Positions 25,885-33,594 of a stretch of DNA of 35,699 bases are shown here, one piece after another. Source of the stretch: Oceanicola sp. S124. Lineage in GTDB: Bacteria > Pseudomonadota > Alphaproteobacteria > Rhodobacterales > Rhodobacteraceae. A model generated the notes under the pieces. The model was not told the DNA's origin. It did not search any database and saw only the letters and a program-made list of their open reading frames with translations. The stretch is taken from NCBI RefSeq assembly GCF_000220565.1, contig NZ_AFPM01000086.1:1-35699 (forward strand), written 5' to 3'. Made by a program: the position numbers and the translations under genes. Within the stretch, counting starts at the first letter, position 1. Every line of letters starts with the position of its first letter.

Positions 25885-26784
25885 TCACACCTTCCGGGCG
25901 GCGGCACGGCCGAACAGGCCCTGCGGCAGGAACATCAGGATGGCGACCAGCAGCAGCAACGAGGCAAGGTCCTGATAGGCGCCGCCGATGTAGAAGGCGG
26001 TCAGCGCAGCGGTGATGCCCACCAGCGGGCCGCCGATCAGCGTGCCGGTGTTGTTACCGATCCCGCCGACCACGGCGGCCACGAAACCGTTCAGCACATA
26101 GCGCAGGCCGGCATCCGGGCTGACCGAGATCATCGGAGCGACCATGAAGCCGACCGACCCGGCGATGACGCCCGAGATGCCGAAGGCCAGAAGCTGCAGG
26201 CGTCCGACGTTCAGACCCGCGGCGCGGGCGGCGTCGAAATCCTGGCTCAGGGCGCTGATCGCCAGACCGCTGAAGGTACGACGCAGGAACCAGCGCAGCG
26301 CGAAATACCATGCGAACATCGACCCGATCGCCAGCAGGAAGGCCCCGTCGGTGCGCACGCCGAGAATCTCGAACCGGGGCACAGGGCCGCGCACCATGTT
26401 GCCGAAGACGCCGAAGTTCAGCGTGAGAATGGCGGCGATGATCACTGAAACCGACATCGTCGAGATCAGCCAGCTGTTTTGCTCTACGCCGGAACGCAGC
26501 GGTTTCAGCGTCAGCCAGCCCTGGGCCGCGGTGAACAGCCCGATGACGATGCTGACCAAGATCAGCATCGGGATCCACACCGCGAATCCGACGCGGTTGG
26601 CCAGCAGGTACGCCCCGAAGGCGCCAAGCATGAAGATCGTGCCTTGCGCGAAGTTCAGGATGCCCGTGGCGTTGTGGACGACATTGAAGCTCATCGCGAT
26701 GATGGCGAAGAGCGATCCGACAGCGGCACCTCGAAGCAGGATCGTCATGATCATGTCGAAGTTTGCAAACATTTCGTTGAGCAT
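25885..26784 (-). CDS. livH: ABC importer permease, LivH type
   Basis: A 299-aa permease with about eight membrane segments: IIAMSFNVVHNATGILNFAQGTIFMLGAFGAYLL near the N-terminus and FVAAVVGGIGNNTGTLIGGPLVGI later, both LivH hallmarks. The start at 26784 has GGGAGG upstream. The frame open to 26880 overlaps dyad F and is not expected to be translated. It is the first gene of the second importer operon and partners the LivM domain of the next gene. Confidence 0.88.
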   Translation of the reverse strand: MLNEMFANFDMIMTILLRGAAVGSLFAIIAMSFNVVHNATGILNFAQGTIFMLGAFGAYLLANRVGFAVWIPMLILVSIVIGLFTAAQGWLTLKPLRSGVEQNSWLISTMSVSVIIAAILTLNFGVFGNMVRGPVPRFEILGVRTDGAFLLAIGSMFAWYFALRWFLRRTFSGLAISALSQDFDAARAAGLNVGRLQLLAFGISGVIAGSVGFMVAPMISVSPDAGLRYVLNGFVAAVVGGIGNNTGTLIGGPLVGITAALTAFYIGGAYQDLASLLLLVAILMFLPQGLFGRAAARKV

Positions 26785-26877
26785 TGGTCCTCCCAAGTGA
26801 CACCGGCGCACCAATACCAATCGGGCCCGCGTCGTGATTTGGCTTGGCGCCATCATGTGATGGGCTTCGGTTTCGCC

Positions 26878-26897
26878 CATCGTCCCTACGGACTAAG
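26878..26897. promoter_or_regulatory. Operator-like dyad F upstream of the second importer
   Basis: CATCGTCC-CTAC-GGACTAAG. It lies 94 bp before livH and overlaps the stop codon of the TetR gene (26893-26895), the same arrangement as dyad E. Confidence 0.75.
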
Positions 26898-27645
26898 CGT
26901 CTCGGACGGGTCGGGGCGCGACAGAGGCGATGATGGCGTTGAGGTCCGCCACGACCTCGCCAAGGCTGCTCTGCAACTGGCGCTGGGATTCATCGTGGCC
27001 CGCCGGGCGACGGATGCTCATAAGCGCCTGTTCCGAAATGAGATCCGCGACTTCCTCCGCCGAAAGCCGCCCGCCTTCGCGGAACCAGCGCGAGGTCCAG
27101 GTGGCCATCCCGATGATGCCGAACGCCGCCACCTGCGGGTCGGTCTGGCGGAATTCGCCGTTGGCGATGCCTTCCTTGATGACATGTAGGTATTCGGCAT
27201 AGATCGCGCGCCGCGAGGCGTCATAGGTCGCGCGCAGGTTCTCGGGAATCTGCGCCTCAAGCCGACCGAGTCGCAGGAAACGCGACCCGAAGGACAACCG
27301 CCGCACCACGCCTTCGCGCACCACGCCCAAAAGCCGGTCCGAGGCCGACAGTTCTGGGTTGCGCGCGATCGACTGGATCGTGCCGACCGGCGCATGGGCT
27401 TCGGCCTCGACCAGCGAGGCCAGAATGTCGTCCTTGGACGTGAAATAATGATAGAGCGCGGAACGCCCCAGCCCGACCTCGCGCGCGATCATCGTCATCG
27501 AGACCCGGTCGAACCCCTGTTCGTCGAACATCCGCGCTGCGATATCCAGCAGTTCCTCTCGCACCAGTTCGCGGCGCGGGTTGGTGTCGCGGCGGGTGTC
27601 GCGCTCGGTGTCGCCCGCAGACGTTGCGCGTTGGGTGTCAGCCAT
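26893..27645 (-). CDS. TetR-family transcriptional regulator, proposed repressor of the cluster
   Basis: A 250-aa TetR protein. The N-terminal DNA-binding helix-turn-helix is clear at residues about 28-72 (DIAARMFDEQGFDRVSMTMIAREVGLGRSALYHYFTSKDDIL). The ligand-binding domain is typical in length, with GMATWTSRWFREGGRLSAEEVADLI near the end, reminiscent of KstR2-like regulators. A 25-residue polar leader precedes the domain. The start at 27645 (AAGGAC upstream) overlaps the TIM-barrel gene. It is the last gene of the thiolase operon, whose promoter carries dyad G, and every transcription unit of the cluster has a similar dyad. I infer that it binds these sites and is released by a CoA-ester intermediate, as KstR2 is by HIP-CoA. 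Confidence 0.87.
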   Translation of the reverse strand: MADTQRATSAGDTERDTRRDTNPRRELVREELLDIAARMFDEQGFDRVSMTMIAREVGLGRSALYHYFTSKDDILASLVEAEAHAPVGTIQSIARNPELSASDRLLGVVREGVVRRLSFGSRFLRLGRLEAQIPENLRATYDASRRAIYAEYLHVIKEGIANGEFRQTDPQVAAFGIIGMATWTSRWFREGGRLSAEEVADLISEQALMSIRRPAGHDESQRQLQSSLGEVVADLNAIIASVAPRPVRDA

Positions 27646-28507
27646 GGGAAAGGTCCTTGTCGCGGCAGCGGTCAAGCCGCTCTAGCATCTGTTTGCCAGC
27701 CGTGGCGGCAGCGTCTGCAGTCTGGTCGAGCGTGCGGGCGCCGATTCCGGGTGAGAACACCTCGACCGTCACGCCGCTGGCGGTCAGCGCCGGCTCCAGC
27801 GCCGACAGGAAGCCGATGATATCAAGCGCGCCGTCGCCGGGATAGAGACGATCCCGCGTGGCCCGGATCACTGCGCTCGGGGATGCATGTGTCATCGGCA
27901 GAGCATCACTGATTTGCACCGTGCTCACAAGAGAGTGATCAAGGCCGGCAAGCCGGGTCAGGGGCAGGGGAGCGGCGCTGGCAAGGTGCCAGACATCCAG
28001 CACCAGACCGGGGCCGAACAGCGCCGCGCTTTCGATCAGTTCAAGCGCGGCATCAAGCGACGAGACCGCGCCCCATGCGACAGGCTCCAGCGCGATCCGG
28101 CGTCCGGCATCGGCGGCGCGGGCACAGAGCGTCCGAAACGGCGCGGCCAGATCGGCCAGCGGCGGGCACCGCCCGGCAAGGTCGAGGCCAAGATGGATCA
28201 CCGGCGCTCCGGCGATCTCGGCGATGCGCAGGGCCTGCGCAAGGCTGTCTTCCGGCGGTCCGCTCCAGTCCGACAGGAAGTCGATCGCCGGAACGGTGAC
28301 GTCCATGTCCGCGATCAGCCCGGCGATCTCGCCGGGGGCGAGCGCCGTGAAGACCGGGTCGTTGAAATGCAGGGTCAGCCCGTCCATCCCCGCGCGTTTC
28401 ACCGCCCCGAGGCGGGCGGCGAACCCCGCGCGATCCGTCGCCGCAGGCTCGGTTCCGACCAGCGTGTAGGTGGCGGCGTAAAGCGGGATATGACGGGCCC
28501 CGGCCAT
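27638..28507 (-). CDS. Xylose-isomerase-like TIM-barrel protein (sugar phosphate isomerase/epimerase family)
   Basis: A 289-aa protein with the AP-endonuclease-2/xylose-isomerase-like TIM-barrel pattern. Putative metal ligands lie on successive strands: ALEPVAWGA (Glu), [10 protein letters not shown] (Asp and His), VQISDALP (Asp) and VTVEVFSPG (Glu). The N-terminus ([11 protein letters not shown]) is a normal first strand, so the ATG at 28507 is sound. Family members include isomerases, epimerases and dehydratases for sugars and inositols, and some act on ring compounds. It sits between the thiolase (7-bp gap) and the TetR gene (overlap). I know of no such enzyme in HIP degradation, so its job here is open. 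Confidence 0.8.
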   Translation of the reverse strand: MAGARHIPLYAATYTLVGTEPAATDRAGFAARLGAVKRAGMDGLTLHFNDPVFTALAPGEIAGLIADMDVTVPAIDFLSDWSGPPEDSLAQALRIAEIAGAPVIHLGLDLAGRCPPLADLAAPFRTLCARAADAGRRIALEPVAWGAVSSLDAALELIESAALFGPGLVLDVWHLASAAPLPLTRLAGLDHSLVSTVQISDALPMTHASPSAVIRATRDRLYPGDGALDIIGFLSALEPALTASGVTVEVFSPGIGARTLDQTADAAATAGKQMLERLDRCRDKDLSHG

Positions 28508-28514
28508 GCGCGGA

Positions 28515-29711
28515 TCAGAAGATCTCGAACAGGCCGGCCGCCCCCATGCCGCCGCCGATGCACATGGTCACGACGCCCCATTTCGCGCCCCGTCGCTGGC
28601 CTTCATGCAGGATATGTCCCGCCAGCCGCGCGCCGGTCATGCCAAAGGGATGGCCCACCGCGATGGCGCCGCCGTTCACGTTCAGCTTCTCGGGGTCGAT
28701 ACCCAGCTTGTCGCGGCAGTACAGCGCCTGACTCGCGAAGGCCTCGTTCAGCTCCCACAGGTCGATGTCATCGATGGTCAACCCGTGATGGGCCAGCAGT
28801 TTCGGCACCGCGAAGACCGGGCCGATGCCCATTTCCTCAGGCGCGACACCGGCGACCGCCATGCCGCGGAAGGCGCCAAGCGGGGTCAGCCCCTCGGCCG
28901 CGGCCACAGCCTCGCTGGTCAAGACCAGCGCCGCGGCGCCGTCCGACAGCTGCGAACTGTTGCCGGCGGTGATGAAGCGGCCTTCCTTGACCACGGCGCC
29001 ATCCTTGAACACCGGTTCCAGCCCGGCCAGCTTCTCGGCGGTGGTGCCGGCGCGCATCCCCTCGTCACGGGTCAGCGTCACCTCTTCGTCGATCCACTCG
29101 CCCGCCTCGGTCTTGACCTTCTTGACCGTGGTCATCAGGGCAAGCTCGGTATCGAAGCGCCCCGCCTCCTGGGCGGCCACGGTGCGCTGCTGGCTCTGCG
29201 CCGAAAAGGCATCCTGCGCCTCGCGGCTGATGCCGTAGCGATCCGCGACGATCTCGGCGGTCTCGATCATCGGCATGTACATATGCGGCGCATGCTCCAG
29301 CACCGACTGCGACACGTTGCGATAGCTGTTCTTGTGCTTGTTCTGGACCAGCGAGATCGATTCCACGCCGCCCGCCACGGCGACGTCCAACCCGTCCTCG
29401 CGCACCGCGCGATCGGCAAAGGCGATGGCCATCAGCCCCGAGGAACACATCCGGTCCACCGTCATCCCCGGCACCGACGCCGGCAGGCCCGCCGCCAGCG
29501 CGGTCAGCCGCCCGATGTTGTAGCCCTGGGTGCCCTGCTGCGCCGAGCAGCCCATGATCACATCGCCCACCCGCGCCGGATCAAGCCCGGAACGCTCCAT
29601 CGCGCTGCGCACGGCATGACCGGACATCGCCGGCGCTTCGGTGTCGTTGAAGGCTCCGCGAAAGGCTTTCCCAATCGGGGTGCGGGCGGTCGAAACGATG
29701 ACAGCGCTCAT
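28515..29711 (-). CDS. Acetyl-CoA acetyltransferase-type thiolase
   Basis: A 398-aa thiolase with active Cys89 ([16 protein letters not shown]), His354 ([12 protein letters not shown]) and Cys384 ([15 protein letters not shown]). It is of the ordinary acetyl-CoA acyltransferase type and distinct from the FadA6-like enzyme. The start at 29711 has GGAAAGGAC upstream; the frame open to 29780 would run into dyad G. First gene of the operon thiolase, TIM-barrel, TetR. It could carry out a later β-oxidation cleavage on the linear acids left after ring opening, or side-chain shortening like FadA5. Which one cannot be decided here. Confidence 0.87.
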   Translation of the reverse strand: MSAVIVSTARTPIGKAFRGAFNDTEAPAMSGHAVRSAMERSGLDPARVGDVIMGCSAQQGTQGYNIGRLTALAAGLPASVPGMTVDRMCSSGLMAIAFADRAVREDGLDVAVAGGVESISLVQNKHKNSYRNVSQSVLEHAPHMYMPMIETAEIVADRYGISREAQDAFSAQSQQRTVAAQEAGRFDTELALMTTVKKVKTEAGEWIDEEVTLTRDEGMRAGTTAEKLAGLEPVFKDGAVVKEGRFITAGNSSQLSDGAAALVLTSEAVAAAEGLTPLGAFRGMAVAGVAPEEMGIGPVFAVPKLLAHHGLTIDDIDLWELNEAFASQALYCRDKLGIDPEKLNVNGGAIAVGHPFGMTGARLAGHILHEGQRRGAKWGVVTMCIGGGMGAAGLFEIF

Positions 29712-29777
29712 GCGGATGTCCTTTCCAATGCATTTTTCAGTCGTTCTGCCCCAAAGACCCCGGCCAGCTCCGAAGAT

Positions 29778-29797
29778 CATCGTCTGACAGGACTACG
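29778..29797. promoter_or_regulatory. Operator-like dyad G in the leader of the thiolase-TetR operon
   Basis: CATCGTCT-GACA-GGACTACG. It lies 67 bp before the thiolase start and just downstream of the predicted promoter at 29821-29849. A bound repressor would therefore block transcript start or early elongation, which fits autorepression by the TetR protein of the operon. Confidence 0.75.
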
Positions 29798-29820
29798 GCG
29801 ACCCCGGTGTGGCTGGGCCA

Positions 29821-29849
29821 ATTTAACGATGTGACATAAAATTTGACAA
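29821..29849 (-). promoter_or_regulatory. Predicted promoter of the thiolase-TetR operon
   Basis: On the minus strand TTGTCA (29844-29849), 17-bp spacer, TTAAAT (29821-29826). This resembles the sigma-70 pattern and lies in an unusually A+T-rich stretch. Transcription would begin near 29813, placing dyad G at about +16 to +35. Confidence 0.5.
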
Positions 29850-29960
29850 GCCGTCGAATCTCGGGCGTAGTCATCAACGCTCCGTCTAAAAATTCGCCGT
29901 ACTGCCGAATCTTGCGGCAGCAGGGGATGCTCACGGAACCTTTGGGAGGAGGTATCGACC

Positions 29961-30959
29961 ATGTTGGATATGTCTTTTGCTAGGTCTGGAACGCAGTCTG
30001 GCCTCATCGACGCGCTGTATGACCTGATCGTCGATCAGGGGGATCTTGTCGCCGCGCTGGAAAGAATCATGCGGGCCACCGTGTCTGTCGGGCTGCGCCT
30101 GAACCGCTGCGGCCGGGGCGAGGATATCCTCCTGGCGACGTTGGGCGACGTCAGCGAAGCCGGTCGCCGGGCCGGAAGCTGCCATGTCAGCAGCCGGGCC
30201 GATGCCTACGGCCGCCGGCTTGAGCTGACGCTGTGCAGCGCGGACGCCGCAAGCCTCGCCGCCTCCGGTTTCCTCGATGGCCTGCTCCTGCACCTGGATC
30301 GAGCGATCACCCTGTCATCACGCCTCGAGAACGCCGATGTCGAGCGGTCGCTCGGGTCCGAGCTTCTGGGTCGTTTGTCGATCGGTACCGTCTTTCTGGA
30401 TGCCGAGCGCCGGGTCGTGGCGATGACCGGTGCGGCGGAAAGCCTTGTCGGCTTGGGGAATGGACTGCACCTGCGCGCCGGCATGCTTACCGCCAGTTTC
30501 GGCCATGAGGACCGCGCCCTGCAGACGGCGATCCGTCAGGCGATGGAAGCGGGGCCGGACGAGGTGCCGACCGTGCTTCAGATCCAGCGCCAGCGCGACG
30601 AACGCACCCTCGGCGTCGTGGTTCAGCCTGTCGCGCGCGGCGCGCGCAACGGCGGCATCGTCTGTTCAGTTGTAATCCGCGATGGAGAAGCGGCCAATGA
30701 GCCGCAGGTCGACATGCTGCGCCGCCTGTTCGAACTGACGCCGGCCGAGGCGGTACTGACCAGCATCCTGTCGAAGGGTCACACGCTGGACGAAGCTTCG
30801 GAAGAACTGGCGATCAGCCGCAACACCGCCCGCGCGCACCTGCGCTCGATCTTCTCGAAATGCGGCATCAACCGGCAGACCGAGCTCGTGCGCCTGGTGC
30901 TGAGCAGTGTCGCCATGCTGGGCACATGCACTCCGGGCGCACCGCGTCAGGCTGCCTGA
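29961..30959 (+). CDS. LuxR-family (GerE-type HTH) transcriptional regulator
   Basis: A 332-aa regulator. The C-terminal DNA-binding domain is LTPAEAVLTSILSKGHTLDEASEELAISRNTARAHLRSIFSKCGINRQTELVRLV (about residues 253-312), a clear LuxR/GerE helix-turn-helix. The N-terminal 240 residues have no motif I can name. A PAS-like segment around LLGRLSIGTVFLDAERRVVAMTGAAESLV (about 133-160) suggests ligand sensing. GGGAGGAGG lies upstream of the ATG. It is divergent from the thiolase operon, stands alone, and has no copy of the dyad within its own proximal leader. It may be a second regulator, perhaps an activator of the pathway. A terminator follows. Confidence 0.85.
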   Translation: MLDMSFARSGTQSGLIDALYDLIVDQGDLVAALERIMRATVSVGLRLNRCGRGEDILLATLGDVSEAGRRAGSCHVSSRADAYGRRLELTLCSADAASLAASGFLDGLLLHLDRAITLSSRLENADVERSLGSELLGRLSIGTVFLDAERRVVAMTGAAESLVGLGNGLHLRAGMLTASFGHEDRALQTAIRQAMEAGPDEVPTVLQIQRQRDERTLGVVVQPVARGARNGGIVCSVVIRDGEAANEPQVDMLRRLFELTPAEAVLTSILSKGHTLDEASEELAISRNTARAHLRSIFSKCGINRQTELVRLVLSSVAMLGTCTPGAPRQAA

Positions 30960-30988
30960 TCCTCTACGCCGACAACTCACACATGAAA

Positions 30989-31014
30989 AAGCCGGGCCCG
31001 AAAGGGTCCGGCTT
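30989..31014. terminator. Bidirectional intrinsic terminator
   Basis: AAGCCGGGCCC (30989-30999), GAAA loop, GGGTCCGGCTT (31004-31014), with one G-T mismatch in the stem. It has CATCTTTT on the plus side and a T run (from GAAAAAG) on the minus side. It separates the LuxR gene (+) from the end of the ipd operon (-). Confidence 0.88.
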
Positions 31015-31046
31015 CATCTTTTCCATGCTGGGGGGAGGGCGGCGTT

Positions 31047-31817
31047 TCAGACCGAATAGCCGCCGTCGACCGCGATCACCTGCCCGGTGACAAAGCCAGA
31101 CCGGCTGCTGTCGGCGAAGAAGGCCACCGCCTCGGCGATGTCCTCGGGCTTGCCGACACGTCGCAGCGGCGTGGCGCGGGCGGCCGCCTCCATATAGGCG
31201 GCATCGATCCCACCCGAGGCGATCAGCGCGTCCATCTGGCCCGCCTCGATCAGGCCGGTGGCCACACCGTTGGCGCGCACGCCGAACCGGCCTTCTTCCT
31301 TGGCGATGCCTTTCATGACGGCGGTGACCGCCGATTTCGGCACCACCGACAAGCCGTCGGCGGGGGCATATCGGAACTGCGCCGCACTCAGGCAACAGAC
31401 CACCGATCCGCCGGCGGCGCGCAGCGCGGGCAGGGCGGCATGGGCCACCCGGAAGAAGCCCATCGTATCGGCCAGCAGGTGGCGCTCCATCAGATCGGGA
31501 TCGGTCCGGCTCAGATGGACCAGATCAATCAGCGGGCCGGCGGCATAGACCAGCGCGTTCAGCGCACCGCACTCGGCCGTCATCGCCTGGATCAGGGCGG
31601 GGGCGGCGGTCTTGTCGGCAAGGTCCAGGGAATAGGCGCGGGCGGTGCCGCCCGCGTCGGTGATCGCCTTGACCGTGGCCTCGGCCCTCGCAACATTCGA
31701 CAGGTAGGTCAGGGCGATATCCCAGCCCTGACCCGCCAGTACCTTGCAGATCACCCCGCCGATGCCGCCGCTTCCACCGATCACCAGAGCGGTGCCTTTC
31801 GGAGAGATCGTGCTCAT
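31047..31817 (-). CDS. SDR-fold protein with Ser in place of the catalytic Tyr
   Basis: A 256-aa protein with GGSGGIG (residues 14-20), LVYAAGPL in place of NNAG, Ser144, and Lys161 in GLSVVPKSAV. The residue four before Lys161 is Ser157, not Tyr. FabI-like enoyl reductases use a different Tyr spacing, and a Tyr150 (AQFRYAPADGL) is present seven residues earlier. An enoyl-ACP-reductase-like arrangement (Tyr-x6-x-Lys) is therefore possible. The C-terminus GQVIAVDGGYSV is normal. It is the third gene of the ipdA-ipdB operon, starting 1 bp after the ipdB stop. A CoA-ester enoyl or keto reduction is plausible but not proved. Confidence 0.82.
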   Translation of the reverse strand: MSTISPKGTALVIGGSGGIGGVICKVLAGQGWDIALTYLSNVARAEATVKAITDAGGTARAYSLDLADKTAAPALIQAMTAECGALNALVYAAGPLIDLVHLSRTDPDLMERHLLADTMGFFRVAHAALPALRAAGGSVVCCLSAAQFRYAPADGLSVVPKSAVTAVMKGIAKEEGRFGVRANGVATGLIEAGQMDALIASGGIDAAYMEAAARATPLRRVGKPEDIAEAVAFFADSSRSGFVTGQVIAVDGGYSV

Positions 31818-31818
31818 C

Positions 31819-32619
31819 TCAGGCGGCCTGGCGCACGCCGGGCGGGTTGCCCTTCACCGCATGGGCGCGCATGTCGCGCGGATCAAGGCGCCGGATGATC
31901 TCCAGCTGTTCGGCGGTCGGGGCAGGAGTTTCGCCCATGCCTTCGGCGGCGAGCAGCGGGAAGCCGGTGGCCTCCTGCACCATGTCAAAGCTGACGCCAG
32001 GATGCAGTGAGAGAACGCGGGACGCGTGGTCGGGGCCGTTGAAATCCATCACGCAGAGGTCGGTGACGATGCGGCCGAACTGGACTTCCGGGCGGCGCAT
32101 CCCTTCGGGCCAGCGCTCGTCCGAGAAGCCCACGGAACAGACGACATCCACCTCGCCTTCGATGAAGACGCGCTTGGAATGCGCCGGGATCAGCATCGAG
32201 TTCTTGTGGCTGATCGAGTTCCCAGGGAAGCCGCGCACGCCCAGCATCTGCACCTTGGGCTTGGCGAAATCGCCAAGGCAGCTGATGTTGCCCTGCGCCC
32301 AGCGGTCCACCTGCACCGGCGTCACCATCGCATGACGCTGACCGCGCCACAGGGTCGAGAAGACACGGGCATAGGGCATCCAGCCCGAGAAGCCCGGAAC
32401 CTCGTCCCGGCTCACGCCGAGCGGCACCGGCTCTTCGGTCAGATAGGCCTCGCCGTCGGTCATCATCAGGCCGGGCTCGAAGCTCAGCTTGGCAAGGCCC
32501 GCCGCGATGCGCGGCAGGGGGCCGATGCCGGTGACAAGGATCTCGCCGTCGCCGCGAAAGGCTTCGGCGGCGGCCACGATCATCAGTTCGGACAGGGTGA
32601 ATTCGGTTTCTTGGCTCAT
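31819..32619 (-). CDS. ipdB: IpdB-like subunit of the COCHEA-CoA hydrolase
   Basis: A 266-aa CoA-transferase family I β-type subunit. GDGEILVTGIGPLPRIAAGLAKLSFEPGLMMTDGEAYL, MPYARVFSTLWRGQRHAMVTPVQVDRWAQGNIS and VRGFPGNSISHKNS closely match remembered M. tuberculosis IpdB. HRGxD-like GPDHASRVLSLHPGVS also matches. With IpdA it hydrolyses the last carbocycle (ring C) in HIP degradation instead of transferring CoA. The start at 32619 (MSQETEF, GAGGGTGA upstream) lies 14 bp after ipdA; the much longer frame upstream overlaps ipdA and is a shadow. Confidence 0.88.
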   Translation of the reverse strand: MSQETEFTLSELMIVAAAEAFRGDGEILVTGIGPLPRIAAGLAKLSFEPGLMMTDGEAYLTEEPVPLGVSRDEVPGFSGWMPYARVFSTLWRGQRHAMVTPVQVDRWAQGNISCLGDFAKPKVQMLGVRGFPGNSISHKNSMLIPAHSKRVFIEGEVDVVCSVGFSDERWPEGMRRPEVQFGRIVTDLCVMDFNGPDHASRVLSLHPGVSFDMVQEATGFPLLAAEGMGETPAPTAEQLEIIRRLDPRDMRAHAVKGNPPGVRQAA

Positions 32620-32633
32620 GATGTCACCCTCGA

Positions 32634-33512
32634 TCAGAACACGGGAATGGGAAGGTTGCGAATGGCCTCTGCGCCGCCAAGCGCCGCGACATAGCTGTCC
32701 TCGCCATCGGCGACGTACTTGGTCACGAAATCGGCCCAGGCCTCGGCGTCGCCTGCGGTGGCGCCGTATTCCTTCAGATGCGCCATGTCCCAACCATAGA
32801 ACCCGTGCGACAGCGTGGGGTGGGCGCCAAGCGGGGCATGGACGACCATGTCGACCACGCCACGATGGAACAGGCTCTTGCGGGCATCGGGGCCATCGCT
32901 TTCGGACAGGCTGTCCACCAGCTCTTCGGTGCTGACGATCACCCGCTCGGCGGCACCGGCGAAGAGATCGTCGAAATAGGGATCGTTGCCCTCGGTGCGG
33001 GTGTTGCCGCGCGCATCCGAACGCGACACGTGGATCAGCGCCACGTCCAGCGGCAGCGCAGGCATCGCCAGCAAGACGTCGCCCGCGTCATAGGGCGACA
33101 CCACGGTCTTGATCTCGGGATTGATCTCAAGGATCGCGCTGCCCAGACCCACGCGGGTCGGGGCGAAGGGCACGCCCTCGGCGGCGGCGCGCAGCCCCAG
33201 CAGCAGCATCCCCTCGTCAAGTTCGCGCACCTCGAAGGTGCCGGCCTCGCGGGCGCGGCGATACCACGGCTCCAGCGGGATCTGATCCAGTGACACGAAG
33301 CCATAGGTGACCTTGGCCACCTTGCCGGCAGCGCAGAGCATCCCCACCTCGGGGCCGCCATAGGTGACGACATGCAGGTCCTTCAGATCGGACCGCAGGA
33401 TTTCACGGATCAGGGCCATCGGCTTGCGCCGGGGGCCCCAGCCACCGACGCCGATGGTCATGCCGTCGCGCAGGCTGGCGATGGCACCGGAGAGGTCGGT
33501 CCTTTTGTCCAT
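32634..33512 (-). CDS. ipdA: IpdA-like subunit of the COCHEA-CoA hydrolase
   Basis: A 292-aa CoA-transferase family I α-type subunit, the same length as I recall for mycobacterial IpdA. The order DKRTDLSGAIASLRDGMTI, GGWGPRRKPMALIREILRSDLKDL, VVTYGGPEVGMLCAAGKV and YGFVSLDQIPLEPWYRRARE matches IpdA almost block for block. LDEGMLLLGL holds a Glu (residue 100) near where the catalytic Glu of IpdAB is reported. The start MDKRTD at 33512 is chosen by alignment with IpdA. Upstream ATG at 33545 and GTG at 33521 are alternatives. Dyad H lies 58 bp upstream. Together with ipdB this is the strongest marker for HIP catabolism in the window. Confidence 0.9.
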   Translation of the reverse strand: MDKRTDLSGAIASLRDGMTIGVGGWGPRRKPMALIREILRSDLKDLHVVTYGGPEVGMLCAAGKVAKVTYGFVSLDQIPLEPWYRRAREAGTFEVRELDEGMLLLGLRAAAEGVPFAPTRVGLGSAILEINPEIKTVVSPYDAGDVLLAMPALPLDVALIHVSRSDARGNTRTEGNDPYFDDLFAGAAERVIVSTEELVDSLSESDGPDARKSLFHRGVVDMVVHAPLGAHPTLSHGFYGWDMAHLKEYGATAGDAEAWADFVTKYVADGEDSYVAALGGAEAIRNLPIPVF

Positions 33513-33569
33513 TACTTCACTCACTCTAATTGTCTTCGGGCCCATCGTGGTACGACGGGCCCGATCAAT

Positions 33570-33589
33570 CATCGTCTGTTGAGACTAAC
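33570..33589. promoter_or_regulatory. Operator-like dyad H upstream of ipdAB
   Basis: CATCGTCT-GTTG-AGACTAAC. It sits in the gap between the MaoC-like gene and ipdA, 58 bp before the ipdA start. It shares its left half and spacer with dyad E. Confidence 0.75.
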
Positions 33590-33594
33590 CTTGG

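Noticed and set aside
24703-26448. 581-aa plus-strand open frame opposite the second importer
   Set aside because: Same kind of antisense shadow, with charged repeats from reverse reading of hydrophobic codons.
33541-33560. Imperfect palindrome CCCATCGTGGTACGACGGG before ipdA, considered as a ninth operator
   Set aside because: It has CATCGT-like arms but the spacing is 3 rather than 8 between them, and the GTC/GAC core is missing. It may be a chance hairpin in the leader.
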